Part shown: positions 42,228 to 50,476 of the stretch, one piece after another | Layout of the letters: each line of letters starts with the position of its first letter | Position numbering within the stretch: the stretch's first letter is position 1 | From: Arthrobacter sp. Y81 | Lineage (GTDB): Bacteria > Actinomycetota > Actinomycetes > Actinomycetales > Micrococcaceae | Assembly: GCF_002929335.1 (NCBI RefSeq) | Contig: NZ_PJIL01000007.1 | Location: 62,001-126,000 of the forward strand | Length of the DNA: 64,000 nt | Reading direction: 5' to 3' | Position numbers and translations under genes: made by a program | Notes under the pieces: model-generated | What the model was told of the DNA's origin: nothing | Database searches by the model: none | What the model saw: the letters and a program-made list of their open reading frames with translations, nothing else

Positions 42228-43925
42228 TCACAGCGCCCGGAGCCTGTGCAGCAGGAGGGCGACGTGCAGCGACGTCCGGGATTCGGCGTCGTCAAGGTCC
42301 ACCGCCAGGAGCTCCTCCAACCGGGCCAGCCGGGCATACAGGGTGGGGCGGCTCAAATAGCCGCTCCGTGCCAGCGCCGCCTTGTTTCCGCCGGATTCGA
42401 GATACTGGCCCAGCAGGTCCAGGTACCCGCCGTTCCCCCGGGCCTCGGCCTGCAGCAGGCTTTCCAGTTCGGACTCCACAAACTGCTGTACGCGCGGATC
42501 GTTGCGCAGGAGCGCCAGCAGCCCCCGCAGCCGGATGTCGGTGGCCCGGTAGAACGGCTTTCCGGCACCGCGCAGCGTCGCCGCCGTTTCGGCGACGTGG
42601 GCAGCCTCATCAATGCCGGCCGCCGCCTCCAGGAGGGAACCCCGCGGACGTCCGACGCCGATGGTCCAGGCCTGTGCCGCCGCCCCCCTCAGGCGGGTGC
42701 CGCCGTCGTCCGCTGCCTGCGTACCGCCGCCCGCCTGCACCGCCAGGGCGTCCGCCAGCCGCTGCAGTGTGGCGTCCTCGAGCTGCTTCGCAGGGAGGGC
42801 AAGGATCATGCCCACCGACCCGGACTGGATACTGGCAGTCAGCGCGCTGCCCGCTGTGGACTTCACCACCTTGGCCAGCAGTTCCAGGAGGGCGCGTTCC
42901 TCCTGCTGGCCGGCCAGCGGATCGCGGGACTGTGCGCCGTCGGACGTCGGCGCAGCCTGCGCGGAGGCGCCGGTGCGGTACACAATCGGCACATAGAACG
43001 GCGAGCGCTTCAGCCCCAGGGCGCCGGCGCGCGCCAGGGCCTCCGCCTCGCTGAGCCCCCGGGGGTGGCGCAATGCGTTGAGCAGGCCGGCCTGGGCCTG
43101 CTGGCTGAGCTCGCGCCGGTCCCGCTCGGCGAGGCGGTTGATGGCAAGGGTCTGCGCCGCGCGCTCAAGCACCATGGCCGCGGTTTCCTCGTCATCCGGG
43201 GTTACCGGTAGGACCAGCCGTCCCCACAGCTGCTCCCGGACACCCACCGGAACCTGCAGCCAGTCCTCCGGACCGGTGCGCACCGTTCTCGCGGACGACG
43301 GCGTGGTCCGCGAGCGGCGCTCCCAGTCATGCAGGAGCTCTGTTGTGGCCAAGCCCTGCGCCGAGTAGGCGAGGACCAGGTGGGACAGGTCCTCCAGCAC
43401 CACCGGAGCTCCGATCATCCCGGCGGCCTGCTCCACCACCCGCTCCGTTCCGGCGCTTTCCAGGCTGAGGACCGTGAAGGCCTCGTGGACGTCGCGGGCG
43501 CGTTCCACGCGCTCAAGCTGCTCCGCCACGATCATCCGGTGCACCACCTCGGTGACCTCGACGAAGCGCACCCGCCGCTGCACCACGATCACCGGCAGCG
43601 TGCATGACTTCGCCGCCGCCTGCAGCGCGGCCAGGCTGCGGTCCCGTTCCCCCACCAGTTCCACGATCAGCCCGGCGGCCGAGGATTCCTCGAGGGACCG
43701 GATGAACGACGCCGTGGCTTCCGGTTCCTTCTCCAGCTCCAATCCGGTGGTGAGCACCAGCTCGCCGCCGGAGAGAAGGCTGGAAATGTCCAGCAGCTCG
43801 CTGACGTGGACCCAGCGGACCGGTGCATCGAGGCCCGCGGCGCCGCCCGCCTCGCCGCCGAGAATCTGCGGCGAGGCAGCGCGAAGCACGGGGAGGCCAA
43901 GAATGGTGCGGAGGGTTGGCAGCAT
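42228..43925 (-). CDS. PucR-family transcriptional regulator
   Basis: 565 residues. N-terminal PucR domain (VRWVHVSELLDISSLLSGGELVLTTGL), a GAF-like middle with low-complexity insertions, and a C-terminal helix-turn-helix (YLESGGNKAALARSGYLSRPTLYARLARLEELL, about 500-540). Such activators control purine, amide or GABA catabolic genes. Divergent from mmsA and the aminotransferase, its obvious targets. TACACT, inside a palindrome, lies 6 bases before the ATG (leaderless and probably autoregulated). Confidence 0.94.
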   Translation of the reverse strand: MLPTLRTILGLPVLRAASPQILGGEAGGAAGLDAPVRWVHVSELLDISSLLSGGELVLTTGLELEKEPEATASFIRSLEESSAAGLIVELVGERDRSLAALQAAAKSCTLPVIVVQRRVRFVEVTEVVHRMIVAEQLERVERARDVHEAFTVLSLESAGTERVVEQAAGMIGAPVVLEDLSHLVLAYSAQGLATTELLHDWERRSRTTPSSARTVRTGPEDWLQVPVGVREQLWGRLVLPVTPDDEETAAMVLERAAQTLAINRLAERDRRELSQQAQAGLLNALRHPRGLSEAEALARAGALGLKRSPFYVPIVYRTGASAQAAPTSDGAQSRDPLAGQQEERALLELLAKVVKSTAGSALTASIQSGSVGMILALPAKQLEDATLQRLADALAVQAGGGTQAADDGGTRLRGAAAQAWTIGVGRPRGSLLEAAAGIDEAAHVAETAATLRGAGKPFYRATDIRLRGLLALLRNDPRVQQFVESELESLLQAEARGNGGYLDLLGQYLESGGNKAALARSGYLSRPTLYARLARLEELLAVDLDDAESRTSLHVALLLHRLRAL

Positions 43926-43938
43926 TTACACAGTGTAA
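43926..43938. promoter_or_regulatory. Palindrome at the pucR promoter
   Basis: TTACAC-A-GTGTAA directly before the pucR ATG, overlapping its TACACT -10 element. A second half-site TTACAC lies at 43957-43962 towards mmsA. Candidate PucR operator controlling both directions. Confidence 0.55.
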
Positions 43939-44046
43939 TGGCAGCCACATTTTCCTTTACACATCGCCCCTTATGGCGGCGGTCCTCCGGAGACAAACTG
44001 GACGCAACGCATGAAGCGACCACAAGCCACCATCTAAGGAGATTCC

Positions 44047-45534
44047 TTGAACATCGTCGAGCACTGGATCAACGGCAGCTACGTCCCGGCCGGCGAGCGC
44101 ACGGCGCCCGTCACCAACCCCGCCACCGGAAAAGTCACCGCCCAGGTGGCACTGGCCAGCACCGAGGACAGCAACGCCGCGATCGCCGCCGCGAAGGCGG
44201 CCTTCCCGGCCTGGCGCGACACGTCCCTCGCCCGCCGCACGCAGGTCCTCTTCGCTTTCCGCGAGCTGCTCAACTCCCGCAAGGACGAGCTCGCCGCCAT
44301 CATCACCTCGGAGCACGGCAAGGTCCTCGACGATGCCCTGGGCGAGGTGACCCGCGGCCAGGAAGTGGTCGAGTTCGCCTGCGGCATCCCGCATCTGCTC
44401 AAGGGCAGCTACACCGAAAACGCCTCCACGAAGGTTGACGTCCACTCCATCCGCCAGGCCCTCGGCCCGGTTGCCGTCATCAGCCCGTTCAACTTCCCGG
44501 CCATGGTTCCCATGTGGTTCTTCCCGCTCGCCATCGCCGCCGGCAACACCGTGATCATCAAGCCGAGCGAAAAGGATCCGACGGCCGCCAACTGGATGGC
44601 AGAGCTGTGGAAGGAAGCCGGGCTGCCGGACGGCGTCTTCAATGTCCTGCACGGCGACAAGGTTGCCGTGGACGCCCTCCTCACCCACCCTGACGTCAAG
44701 GCCGTTTCCTTCGTGGGCTCCACCCCGATCGCCAAGTACGTCTACCAGACCGCGACGGCCCACGGTAAGCGTGTCCAGGCCCTCGGCGGCGCCAAGAACC
44801 ACATGATCGTGCTGCCGGACGCCGACCTGGACCTCGCGGCGGACGCCGCGGTCAACGCCGGTTTCGGTTCGGCCGGCGAGCGCTGCATGGCGATCTCTGC
44901 CTTGCTGGCCGTGGGCGACATCGCCGACGAACTCGTGGCCAAGATTGCCCAGCGCGCCAACTCCCTGCGCACCGGCGACGGCCTGCGCGGCTGCGACATG
45001 GGCCCCCTCGTCACGGCCCAGCACCGGGACAAGGTGGCCGGCTACGTGGATGCCGGCGAAGCGGCCGGTGCCACGATCGTCGTCGACGGCCGGACCATCT
45101 CCCCGGACGCCGAAGGTGACGGCTTCTTCGTTGGCCCCACCCTTTTCGACAACGTCACCACCGACATGTCCATTTACCAGGACGAGATCTTCGGCCCGGT
45201 CCTGTCCGTGGTCCGCGTGGACACCTATGACCAGGCACTCGAGCTGATCAACAACAACCCTTACGGCAACGGCACCGCGATCTTCACGAACGACGGCGGC
45301 GCGGCCCGCCGCTTCGAGAACGAAGTGGAGGTGGGCATGGTGGGCATCAACGTCCCCGTCCCGGTCCCGATGGCCTACTACTCGTTCGGCGGCTGGAAGA
45401 ACTCACTCTTCGGCGACACCCACGCCCACGGCACCGAGGGCGTCGGCTTCTTCACCCGCGGCAAGGCCGTCACCTCCCGCTGGCTCGATCCCAGCCACGG
45501 CGGCATCAACCTCGGCTTCCCGCAGAACGCCTGA
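44047..45534 (+). CDS. mmsA: CoA-acylating (methyl)malonate-semialdehyde dehydrogenase
   Basis: 495 residues, aldehyde dehydrogenase superfamily, MmsA type. It oxidises (methyl)malonate semialdehyde with NAD and CoA to propionyl- or acetyl-CoA. Markers are the N-terminal HWINGSYVPAG, ISPFNFPAMVPMWFFP and the catalytic Cys in GSAGERCMAIS (the MmsA form of the motif). AAGGAG lies just upstream of a TTG start. The aminotransferase gene follows after 26 bases, and PucR is divergent. Confidence 0.94.
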   Translation: MNIVEHWINGSYVPAGERTAPVTNPATGKVTAQVALASTEDSNAAIAAAKAAFPAWRDTSLARRTQVLFAFRELLNSRKDELAAIITSEHGKVLDDALGEVTRGQEVVEFACGIPHLLKGSYTENASTKVDVHSIRQALGPVAVISPFNFPAMVPMWFFPLAIAAGNTVIIKPSEKDPTAANWMAELWKEAGLPDGVFNVLHGDKVAVDALLTHPDVKAVSFVGSTPIAKYVYQTATAHGKRVQALGGAKNHMIVLPDADLDLAADAAVNAGFGSAGERCMAISALLAVGDIADELVAKIAQRANSLRTGDGLRGCDMGPLVTAQHRDKVAGYVDAGEAAGATIVVDGRTISPDAEGDGFFVGPTLFDNVTTDMSIYQDEIFGPVLSVVRVDTYDQALELINNNPYGNGTAIFTNDGGAARRFENEVEVGMVGINVPVPVPMAYYSFGGWKNSLFGDTHAHGTEGVGFFTRGKAVTSRWLDPSHGGINLGFPQNA

Positions 45535-45560
45535 CCGGCGCTCCTTCGAAAGGAACAGTC

Positions 45561-46934
45561 ATGACTTCCACGATTGAAAGCGGCGTCCTGCCGCAGTCCG
45601 GGGACGCCGGAACGGCCCGCCGCGCCTACGACCTGGACCGCAAGCACGTCTTCCACTCCTGGTCCGCTCAGGACCTCCTGGATCCGATGGTCATCACCGC
45701 GGCCGAGGGCTCCCACGTGTGGGACGGCGACGGCAACAGGTACCTCGACTTCTCGTCCCAGCTGGTCAACACCAACATCGGCCACCAGCACCCCGCCGTC
45801 GTCGCTGCCATCGCCGCGCAGGCCGCGAAGCTGTGCACCATCGCCCCGAGCTATGTCAACGACGCCCGGTCGGAAGCCGCGCGGCTGATCGCCGAACGCA
45901 CGCCGGGGGAACTGGACCGGATCTTCTTCACCAACGGCGGCGCCGACGCCAACGAACACGCCGTCCGGATGGCCCGGCTCCACACCGGCCGCCACAAGGT
46001 CCTCTCCGCCTACCGTTCGTACCACGGCGGCACCCAACTCGCGGTCAACCTCACCGGCGACCCCCGCCGCTGGCCCAGCGACACCGGCAGCACCGGCACC
46101 ATCCACTTCTTCCCGCCCTACCTCTACCGCACGGCGTTCCACTCCACCACCGAAGAGGAGGAAAGCCAGCGCGCCCTGGAGCACCTCGAGCAGCTCATCA
46201 CCCTCGAGGGCCCCGCCACCATCGCGGCGCTGATCCTGGAATCCATTCCCGGGACTGCCGGCATCTACATGCCGCCGCCCGGCTACCTGCAGGGCGTCCG
46301 GGAGCTGTGCACTAGGCACGGCATCGTCTTCATCGCGGACGAGGTCATGGCCGGCTTCGGCCGCACGGGCAAGTGGTTCGCCGTCGAGCATTTCGACGTC
46401 GTTCCGGACCTGCTGACCTTCGCGAAGGGCGTCAACTCCGGCTACGTCCCGCTCGGCGGCGTGGCCATCAGCCCCGAAATCGCCGCGACCTTCGGGAAGC
46501 GCGTCTACCCCGGCGGGCTCACCTACTCCGGACACCCGCTGGCCACAGCAGCCGCCGTCGCCACGATCAACACCATGGAACGCGAGGGCATCGTGGAACA
46601 CGCCGCCTTCCTGGGCGAAACCGTCATCGGCCCCGCACTGGCCGGTTTTGCCGAACGGCACCCGTCAGTGGGCGAGGTCCGCGGCACCGGCGTGTTCTGG
46701 GCCATCGAGCTCGTCCGGGACCGGACCACACGGGAGCCGCTGGCGCCCTACGGCGGCTCCAGCCCGGTGATGAACGAGCTCGTCGCGGCGTGCAAATCCA
46801 AGGGCCTGCTGCCGTTCGCCAACTTCAACCGGATCCACGTGGTCCCGCCCTGCAACACCAGCGTGCAGGACACCGCGGCCGGCCTGGCCATCCTCGACGA
46901 AGTCCTGGAAATCGCCGATCAGGCCATCGCCTGA
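45561..46934 (+). CDS. Class III aminotransferase, probable beta-alanine or GABA transaminase
   Basis: 457 residues, PLP-dependent class III. YLDFSSQLVNTNIGHQHPAVV, FFTNGGADANEHAVRMAR, the PLP-pairing Asp in FIADEVMAGFGRTGKWFAVEH and the Schiff-base Lys in LLTFAKGVNSGYVPLGG are all present. Paired with MmsA, the likely reaction is beta-alanine (or similar omega-amino acid) plus a keto acid to malonate semialdehyde. AAAGG lies before the ATG. A hairpin terminator follows. Confidence 0.92.
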   Translation: MTSTIESGVLPQSGDAGTARRAYDLDRKHVFHSWSAQDLLDPMVITAAEGSHVWDGDGNRYLDFSSQLVNTNIGHQHPAVVAAIAAQAAKLCTIAPSYVNDARSEAARLIAERTPGELDRIFFTNGGADANEHAVRMARLHTGRHKVLSAYRSYHGGTQLAVNLTGDPRRWPSDTGSTGTIHFFPPYLYRTAFHSTTEEEESQRALEHLEQLITLEGPATIAALILESIPGTAGIYMPPPGYLQGVRELCTRHGIVFIADEVMAGFGRTGKWFAVEHFDVVPDLLTFAKGVNSGYVPLGGVAISPEIAATFGKRVYPGGLTYSGHPLATAAAVATINTMEREGIVEHAAFLGETVIGPALAGFAERHPSVGEVRGTGVFWAIELVRDRTTREPLAPYGGSSPVMNELVAACKSKGLLPFANFNRIHVVPPCNTSVQDTAAGLAILDEVLEIADQAIA

Positions 46935-46963
46935 CCGCTCCCGCCTGTACCGTCCAACAGCCA

Positions 46964-46999
46964 GGCCCCGGGTTCCCCCGCAAGTGGGGATCCGGGGCC
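46964..46999 (+). terminator. Hairpin terminator of the mmsA-aminotransferase operon
   Basis: GGCCCCGG (46964-46971) pairs with CCGGGGCC (46992-46999), with an inner TCCCC/GGGGA stem. It ends the divergent catabolic unit. Confidence 0.75.
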
Positions 47000-47047
47000 C
47001 GGCTGCTGACCCTTGGGCGGTAAACCGCCGGGCTACGGAACGGCGGG

Positions 47048-47410
47048 TTAAGGAACGTCCGGGCGCTGGTCCGGCCGCTGGTCCGGGCGCTGGTCCGGCC
47101 TGTGGCCGCGCAGGTTGTCCTGGACCTTGCCGAAGAGATCCTTGATGGTGGATTCCGTGTTGGTAAGCATGTCCGGCTGGACGTAGACATTCTGCGTCGG
47201 CGGCAGGCTGTAATGCGACGGCAGCCCTCCGGCGCCGTCAACGCCCTCCAGCGCGACGGTCACTCCGCCTTCCTTGCGTGCGATGGCGCCGATCCGGCCG
47301 AACACCAGCGTGAACTCGTCCGGCTGGAAGCTGACGGTTTGCCCGATGTGTGTCCGGTTGAGCTCGCCCGCAGCTACTGCTTTCTCATTGCCGGTCCCTG
47401 AGTAGTCCAT
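47048..47410 (-). CDS. Small hypothetical protein with RPDQ repeats
   Basis: 120 residues, unknown. The first ~70 look like a small beta-barrel (IGQTVSFQPDEFTLVFGRIGAIARKEGGVTVALEG); the end is a (RPDQ)n tail from a 12-bp tandem repeat (about 47057-47100). AGGAGA lies 4 bases before the ATG. The neighbouring divergent gene at 47637 encodes a similarly sized beta-rich protein. Confidence 0.7.
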   Translation of the reverse strand: MDYSGTGNEKAVAAGELNRTHIGQTVSFQPDEFTLVFGRIGAIARKEGGVTVALEGVDGAGGLPSHYSLPPTQNVYVQPDMLTNTESTIKDLFGKVQDNLRGHRPDQRPDQRPDQRPDVP

Positions 47411-47634
47411 GGTCTCTCCTAAAAGGTGGATGGCAGCTTATGCCAGCAGTCTAGGGCGGGGCACGGATGCCGCATAGACCACGCTGGACGGCTGCACAAT
47501 ACTTTGCGGCACCATCATCACTTCATCCATTGAAAGCCGTCCCGGCCTGCGGCTTAGATGGATCTTGTCGGCGCTGACACACCAGTTGCCGCAGGGGAAT
47601 CAAGCAGGCTTCTAGGAACGGGCATCGAGGAACA

Positions 47635-47648
47635 TTGTGACGTCACAA
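47635..47648. promoter_or_regulatory. 14-base palindrome over the start codon of the next gene
   Basis: TTGTGACGTCACAA is perfectly self-complementary and contains the GTG start. It may be an operator or coincidental; its half-spacing (2) excludes a normal Crp site. Confidence 0.3.
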
Positions 47649-47855
47649 ACGAATTGGGTTGGCAGCGGACCGGGCTGGGACGACGTGCAGGTTGGGGACA
47701 GCGTGCAGCTGAGCCGGAACGGGCGCATCGAATTCACCGGTCAGGTGGACGACCGCACCGCAGCCGGTGACATCGTCTGGATCAAGTCGAGCCTTGGCCG
47801 CAGGCGGCTCTTCCACGTCGAAGACGGCTTCCAGCTCGCCGGGAGCAGCATGTGA
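47637..47855 (+). CDS. 72-residue beta-rich hypothetical protein
   Basis: Small soluble protein (VQVGDSVQLSRNGRIEFTGQVDD, then RRRLFHVEDGFQL) with alternating hydrophobic strands, probably an SH3- or KOW-like barrel. GAGGAA lies 4 bases before the GTG start. No family assigned. Confidence 0.65.
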   Translation: MTSQTNWVGSGPGWDDVQVGDSVQLSRNGRIEFTGQVDDRTAAGDIVWIKSSLGRRRLFHVEDGFQLAGSSM

Positions 47856-48045
47856 TCGCGGCAGCTGAAGACGCACTTTGTGAAGAGGACTGCCACTACT
47901 GCTCGGGGCCGGAAACAGACTAGCCGTAACGGAACTCATTTCCCCGCTAGAATTGCAGGGATCCGCCAGCCTCCTCCCGCACCAATGCCGGCGCCCGGAG
48001 CGCGCGGATCGCAGCCGGCAACGAACCAGCCTGAGGGAGGACTCG

Positions 48046-48678
48046 GTGCGCACTCACCACGCCCGGACTCCTTTCCATTCCCTCCGAGCGGCCATGGTTG
48101 CCGCCATGATTGTGACTCTCGGCGCGGCCGCCCACGTGGTTGGCGGCGGCGAACTGCCGGTTCCGGGCATCATGCTGGCTGTCCTGGCACTCACCGGCAT
48201 GGCGGCCACCGCGGCCACCCGCCTCCGACTGAATTTTCCCGCGATGGCCGTGCTCCTGGGAGCCGGTCAGCTGGTCCTGCACGAGGCCTTCAGCGCCTTT
48301 AGCTCCCCCGCCGGGACCGTGCATGCAAACGTACCGGGGCATCACCCGGCGGCCCCGTCACTGGCCGGATTCCCGCTGGAAACCGCCGGCGCCGCCCACG
48401 TGCACCATGCCGATTCCCCCTGGGCCGCCTCCCTGATGCTGGCCGGGCATGCCCTGGCCACCCTCGCCTGTGCGCTGCTGCTAGCCAAGGGCGAGGCCGC
48501 CCTCTGGTCCCTCGCCGCGTGGCTCCGGCCCCTCGTTCAACTTCCCGAAGCGGCAATGCCCGACGTCGCCGCGGCACCTGCCGCCGCCGGCTGGCCGGCG
48601 GATTCCGCGCCGCTCCCCTGGCGCAACCTCAGGCCGGACTGCAGGCGGGGCCCGCCTGCCGCCGTCGTACTTTCCTGA
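48046..48678 (+). CDS. Four-helix His-rich membrane protein of the YcnI locus
   Basis: 210 residues. About four membrane helices (15-35, 40-60, 65-85, 130-155) with scattered His pairs in the outer loops (TVHANVPGHHPA, GAAHVHHADS), consistent with metal handling but not diagnostic. GGGAGGA lies 4 bases before the GTG start. Directly upstream of the YcnI-family gene and probably co-transcribed; a copper role is inferred from that. Confidence 0.75.
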   Translation: MRTHHARTPFHSLRAAMVAAMIVTLGAAAHVVGGGELPVPGIMLAVLALTGMAATAATRLRLNFPAMAVLLGAGQLVLHEAFSAFSSPAGTVHANVPGHHPAAPSLAGFPLETAGAAHVHHADSPWAASLMLAGHALATLACALLLAKGEAALWSLAAWLRPLVQLPEAAMPDVAAAPAAAGWPADSAPLPWRNLRPDCRRGPPAAVVLS

Positions 48679-48814
48679 CACCTTTTCCTGGCTCCGGCCT
48701 GCCCGCCGAACCGCCGCTTCCGGCGGTTCCAGCGGCCCCGTGCCGCGGCACCGGACGCCCCTCCATAGTTTTGTGCACCGCCACTGGCCCCGTGCACCTT
48801 TGAAAGGCCCTCTC

Positions 48815-49624
48815 TTGAAAAAGTCATCACCCAAGTCCTTCCGCCGTACCCTCTCCGCAACGGCCGTGGCCGGCGGCACCGCTGCACTCATGCTGGCCGG
48901 AGTCACGGCTGCATCCGCGCACGTCGGCGTCACCCCGGACAAGACCGACGCCAACTCCTACGCGCTGCTCACCTTCGGCATTCCGCATGGCTGCGACGAC
49001 TCAGGCACCACCAAGGTGACCATCACGCTCCCCGAGGAACTCAACGACGCCCAGCCCACGGTCAACCCGAACTGGACCGTGGAGAAGGTTGTGGAGCAGC
49101 TGCCGGAACCGAAGAAGCTCGCGGACGGCGCAACCATCACCAAGCGGACCAGCCAGATCGTCTACACCGCCAAGGCACCGTTGGACCCCGAACTCCGGGA
49201 CGCGCTGGTGCTCTCCGTCAAGCTCCCCGACGCCGCCGGCAAGACCCTCCATTTCCCCACCCTGCAGAACTGTGAGCAGGGGCAGACGGACTGGTCCGAG
49301 ATCGCCAAGGACGGCCAGGACCCGCATTCCCTCGAAGCGCCGGCACCGTCGCTCACCGTCACGGCTGCCGCCGGGGACAGCCACGGGTCGGCGTCAGAAA
49401 CGCCGGCGGCCGCGGCCCACGCCTCATCCGTATCGGACGAGGGGACGGACGACGGCTCGCAGGCGCGCAGCTGGGCCGGCCTCGTAGCAGGCCTCGGCGG
49501 ACTTGCCCTCGGCGGGGTGGCACTGATGCGCAGCAGGAACGGCAAGACGGCCGAGGCCCGTGTTGCAGCGGCCACTTCCGAACCCGGCGCTTCCGAACCG
49601 ACTGATTCCAAGCCCGGGAAGTAG
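48815..49624 (+). CDS. YcnI-family (DUF1775) secreted copper-associated protein
   Basis: 269 residues. A signal peptide (KKSSPKSFRRT, then the hydrophobic GGTAALMLAGVTAASA) ends at ASA, leaving mature N-terminal AHVGVTP; in YcnI homologues His near the mature N-terminus binds Cu(II). The DUF1775 beta domain spans about 30-165 (FGIPHGCDDSGTTKVTITLPEE). A linker and one C-terminal membrane helix (about 228-248) anchor it. AAAGG lies 7 bases before the TTG start. A perfect 15-bp hairpin follows. Confidence 0.9.
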   Translation: MKKSSPKSFRRTLSATAVAGGTAALMLAGVTAASAHVGVTPDKTDANSYALLTFGIPHGCDDSGTTKVTITLPEELNDAQPTVNPNWTVEKVVEQLPEPKKLADGATITKRTSQIVYTAKAPLDPELRDALVLSVKLPDAAGKTLHFPTLQNCEQGQTDWSEIAKDGQDPHSLEAPAPSLTVTAAAGDSHGSASETPAAAAHASSVSDEGTDDGSQARSWAGLVAGLGGLALGGVALMRSRNGKTAEARVAAATSEPGASEPTDSKPGK

Positions 49625-49630
49625 TACGCG

Positions 49631-49668
49631 GGATTGATGCCCGGAAATCACAATCCGGGCATCAATCC
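49631..49668 (+). terminator. Intrinsic hairpin after the ycnI-type gene
   Basis: GGATTGATGCCCGGA (49631-49645) pairs perfectly with TCCGGGCATCAATCC (49654-49668), 8-base loop, 6 bases past the stop. Confidence 0.85.
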
Positions 49669-49724
49669 GCGGCAGCGGTCGTGGCATCGTTGACTCAGGC
49701 AACCGCGGGCATGAAGGTTGAGCC

Positions 49725-50351
49725 ATGAGGTCTCAGCCAATTAAAAACGGTCTTGTCATCACGACGGCGGTCGCGGCCGCCGCCCTCCTGCTCACAGCAT
49801 GCGGGCCCAGCCAGCCCCAGTCCCAGGGGACTCCCGAGCCGGCATCCACTTCCAGCACTCCGTCCGGTTCCTCCGCACCGGCCACAAGCCAGACGCCCAG
49901 CACCCCGCCGTCGTCGTCTTCACCCGCGGGACCCGCGCTGTGCAAGGCCGCGAACCTGACGGTGACGGACGATTCCGCCGGCGGCGGCGCCGCGGGCAGC
50001 ATCAACTCGCAGCTCATCCTCACCAACTCCGGCTCTGAGCCCTGCCTCCTGAAGGGCTTCCCGGGCGTCTCCCTCACGGCGGACGCCAACGGCTCCCCCA
50101 TCGGGGCTCCGGCAAAACGGGACGAGTCAGCTCCGGCAGCTGATGTCCTGCTGGCTCCCGGCCAGGCGGGAGCAGCCGCGCTGCGCTACACGCAGGCCCG
50201 CAACTATCCGGACTGCGCCGTCACTCCCGCGGCCGGCTACCGGATCTACCCGCCGGAGGACACGGCTTCGCTGTTCCTGGCGGAGCCGCGGGACGCCTGC
50301 AGCAACGCGGACATCGAACTGCTGAGCATAGGCGCGTTCCAGGCCCGCTAG
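49725..50351 (+). CDS. DUF4232-type lipoprotein
   Basis: 208 residues. Lipoprotein signal with LLLTAC lipobox (Cys26), then a Ser/Thr/Pro linker to about residue 65 and a beta-rich DUF4232 domain (LCKAANLTVTDDSAGGGAAG, GSEPCLLKGFPGVSL, then GRD-like end) with paired Cys. Exported and lipid-anchored; function unknown. GAAGG lies 7 bases before the ATG. Confidence 0.88.
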   Translation: MRSQPIKNGLVITTAVAAAALLLTACGPSQPQSQGTPEPASTSSTPSGSSAPATSQTPSTPPSSSSPAGPALCKAANLTVTDDSAGGGAAGSINSQLILTNSGSEPCLLKGFPGVSLTADANGSPIGAPAKRDESAPAADVLLAPGQAGAAALRYTQARNYPDCAVTPAAGYRIYPPEDTASLFLAEPRDACSNADIELLSIGAFQAR

Positions 50352-50476
50352 GAATTCGAGGTAGCCGCCCGGCCCTGTTCCCCGGCCACGCAGCCCATGA
50401 CATGATAAGTCGACTTATGAACTCTTTCGGAGTCCCGACGGTGATGTCACGGGACTGAGGAAAGGCAGGCCGGCCG

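Noticed and set aside
47635..47648. Crp site at TGTGA-CG-TCACA
   Set aside because: Half-sites are 2 bases apart instead of 6, so a Crp-type dimer would not fit.
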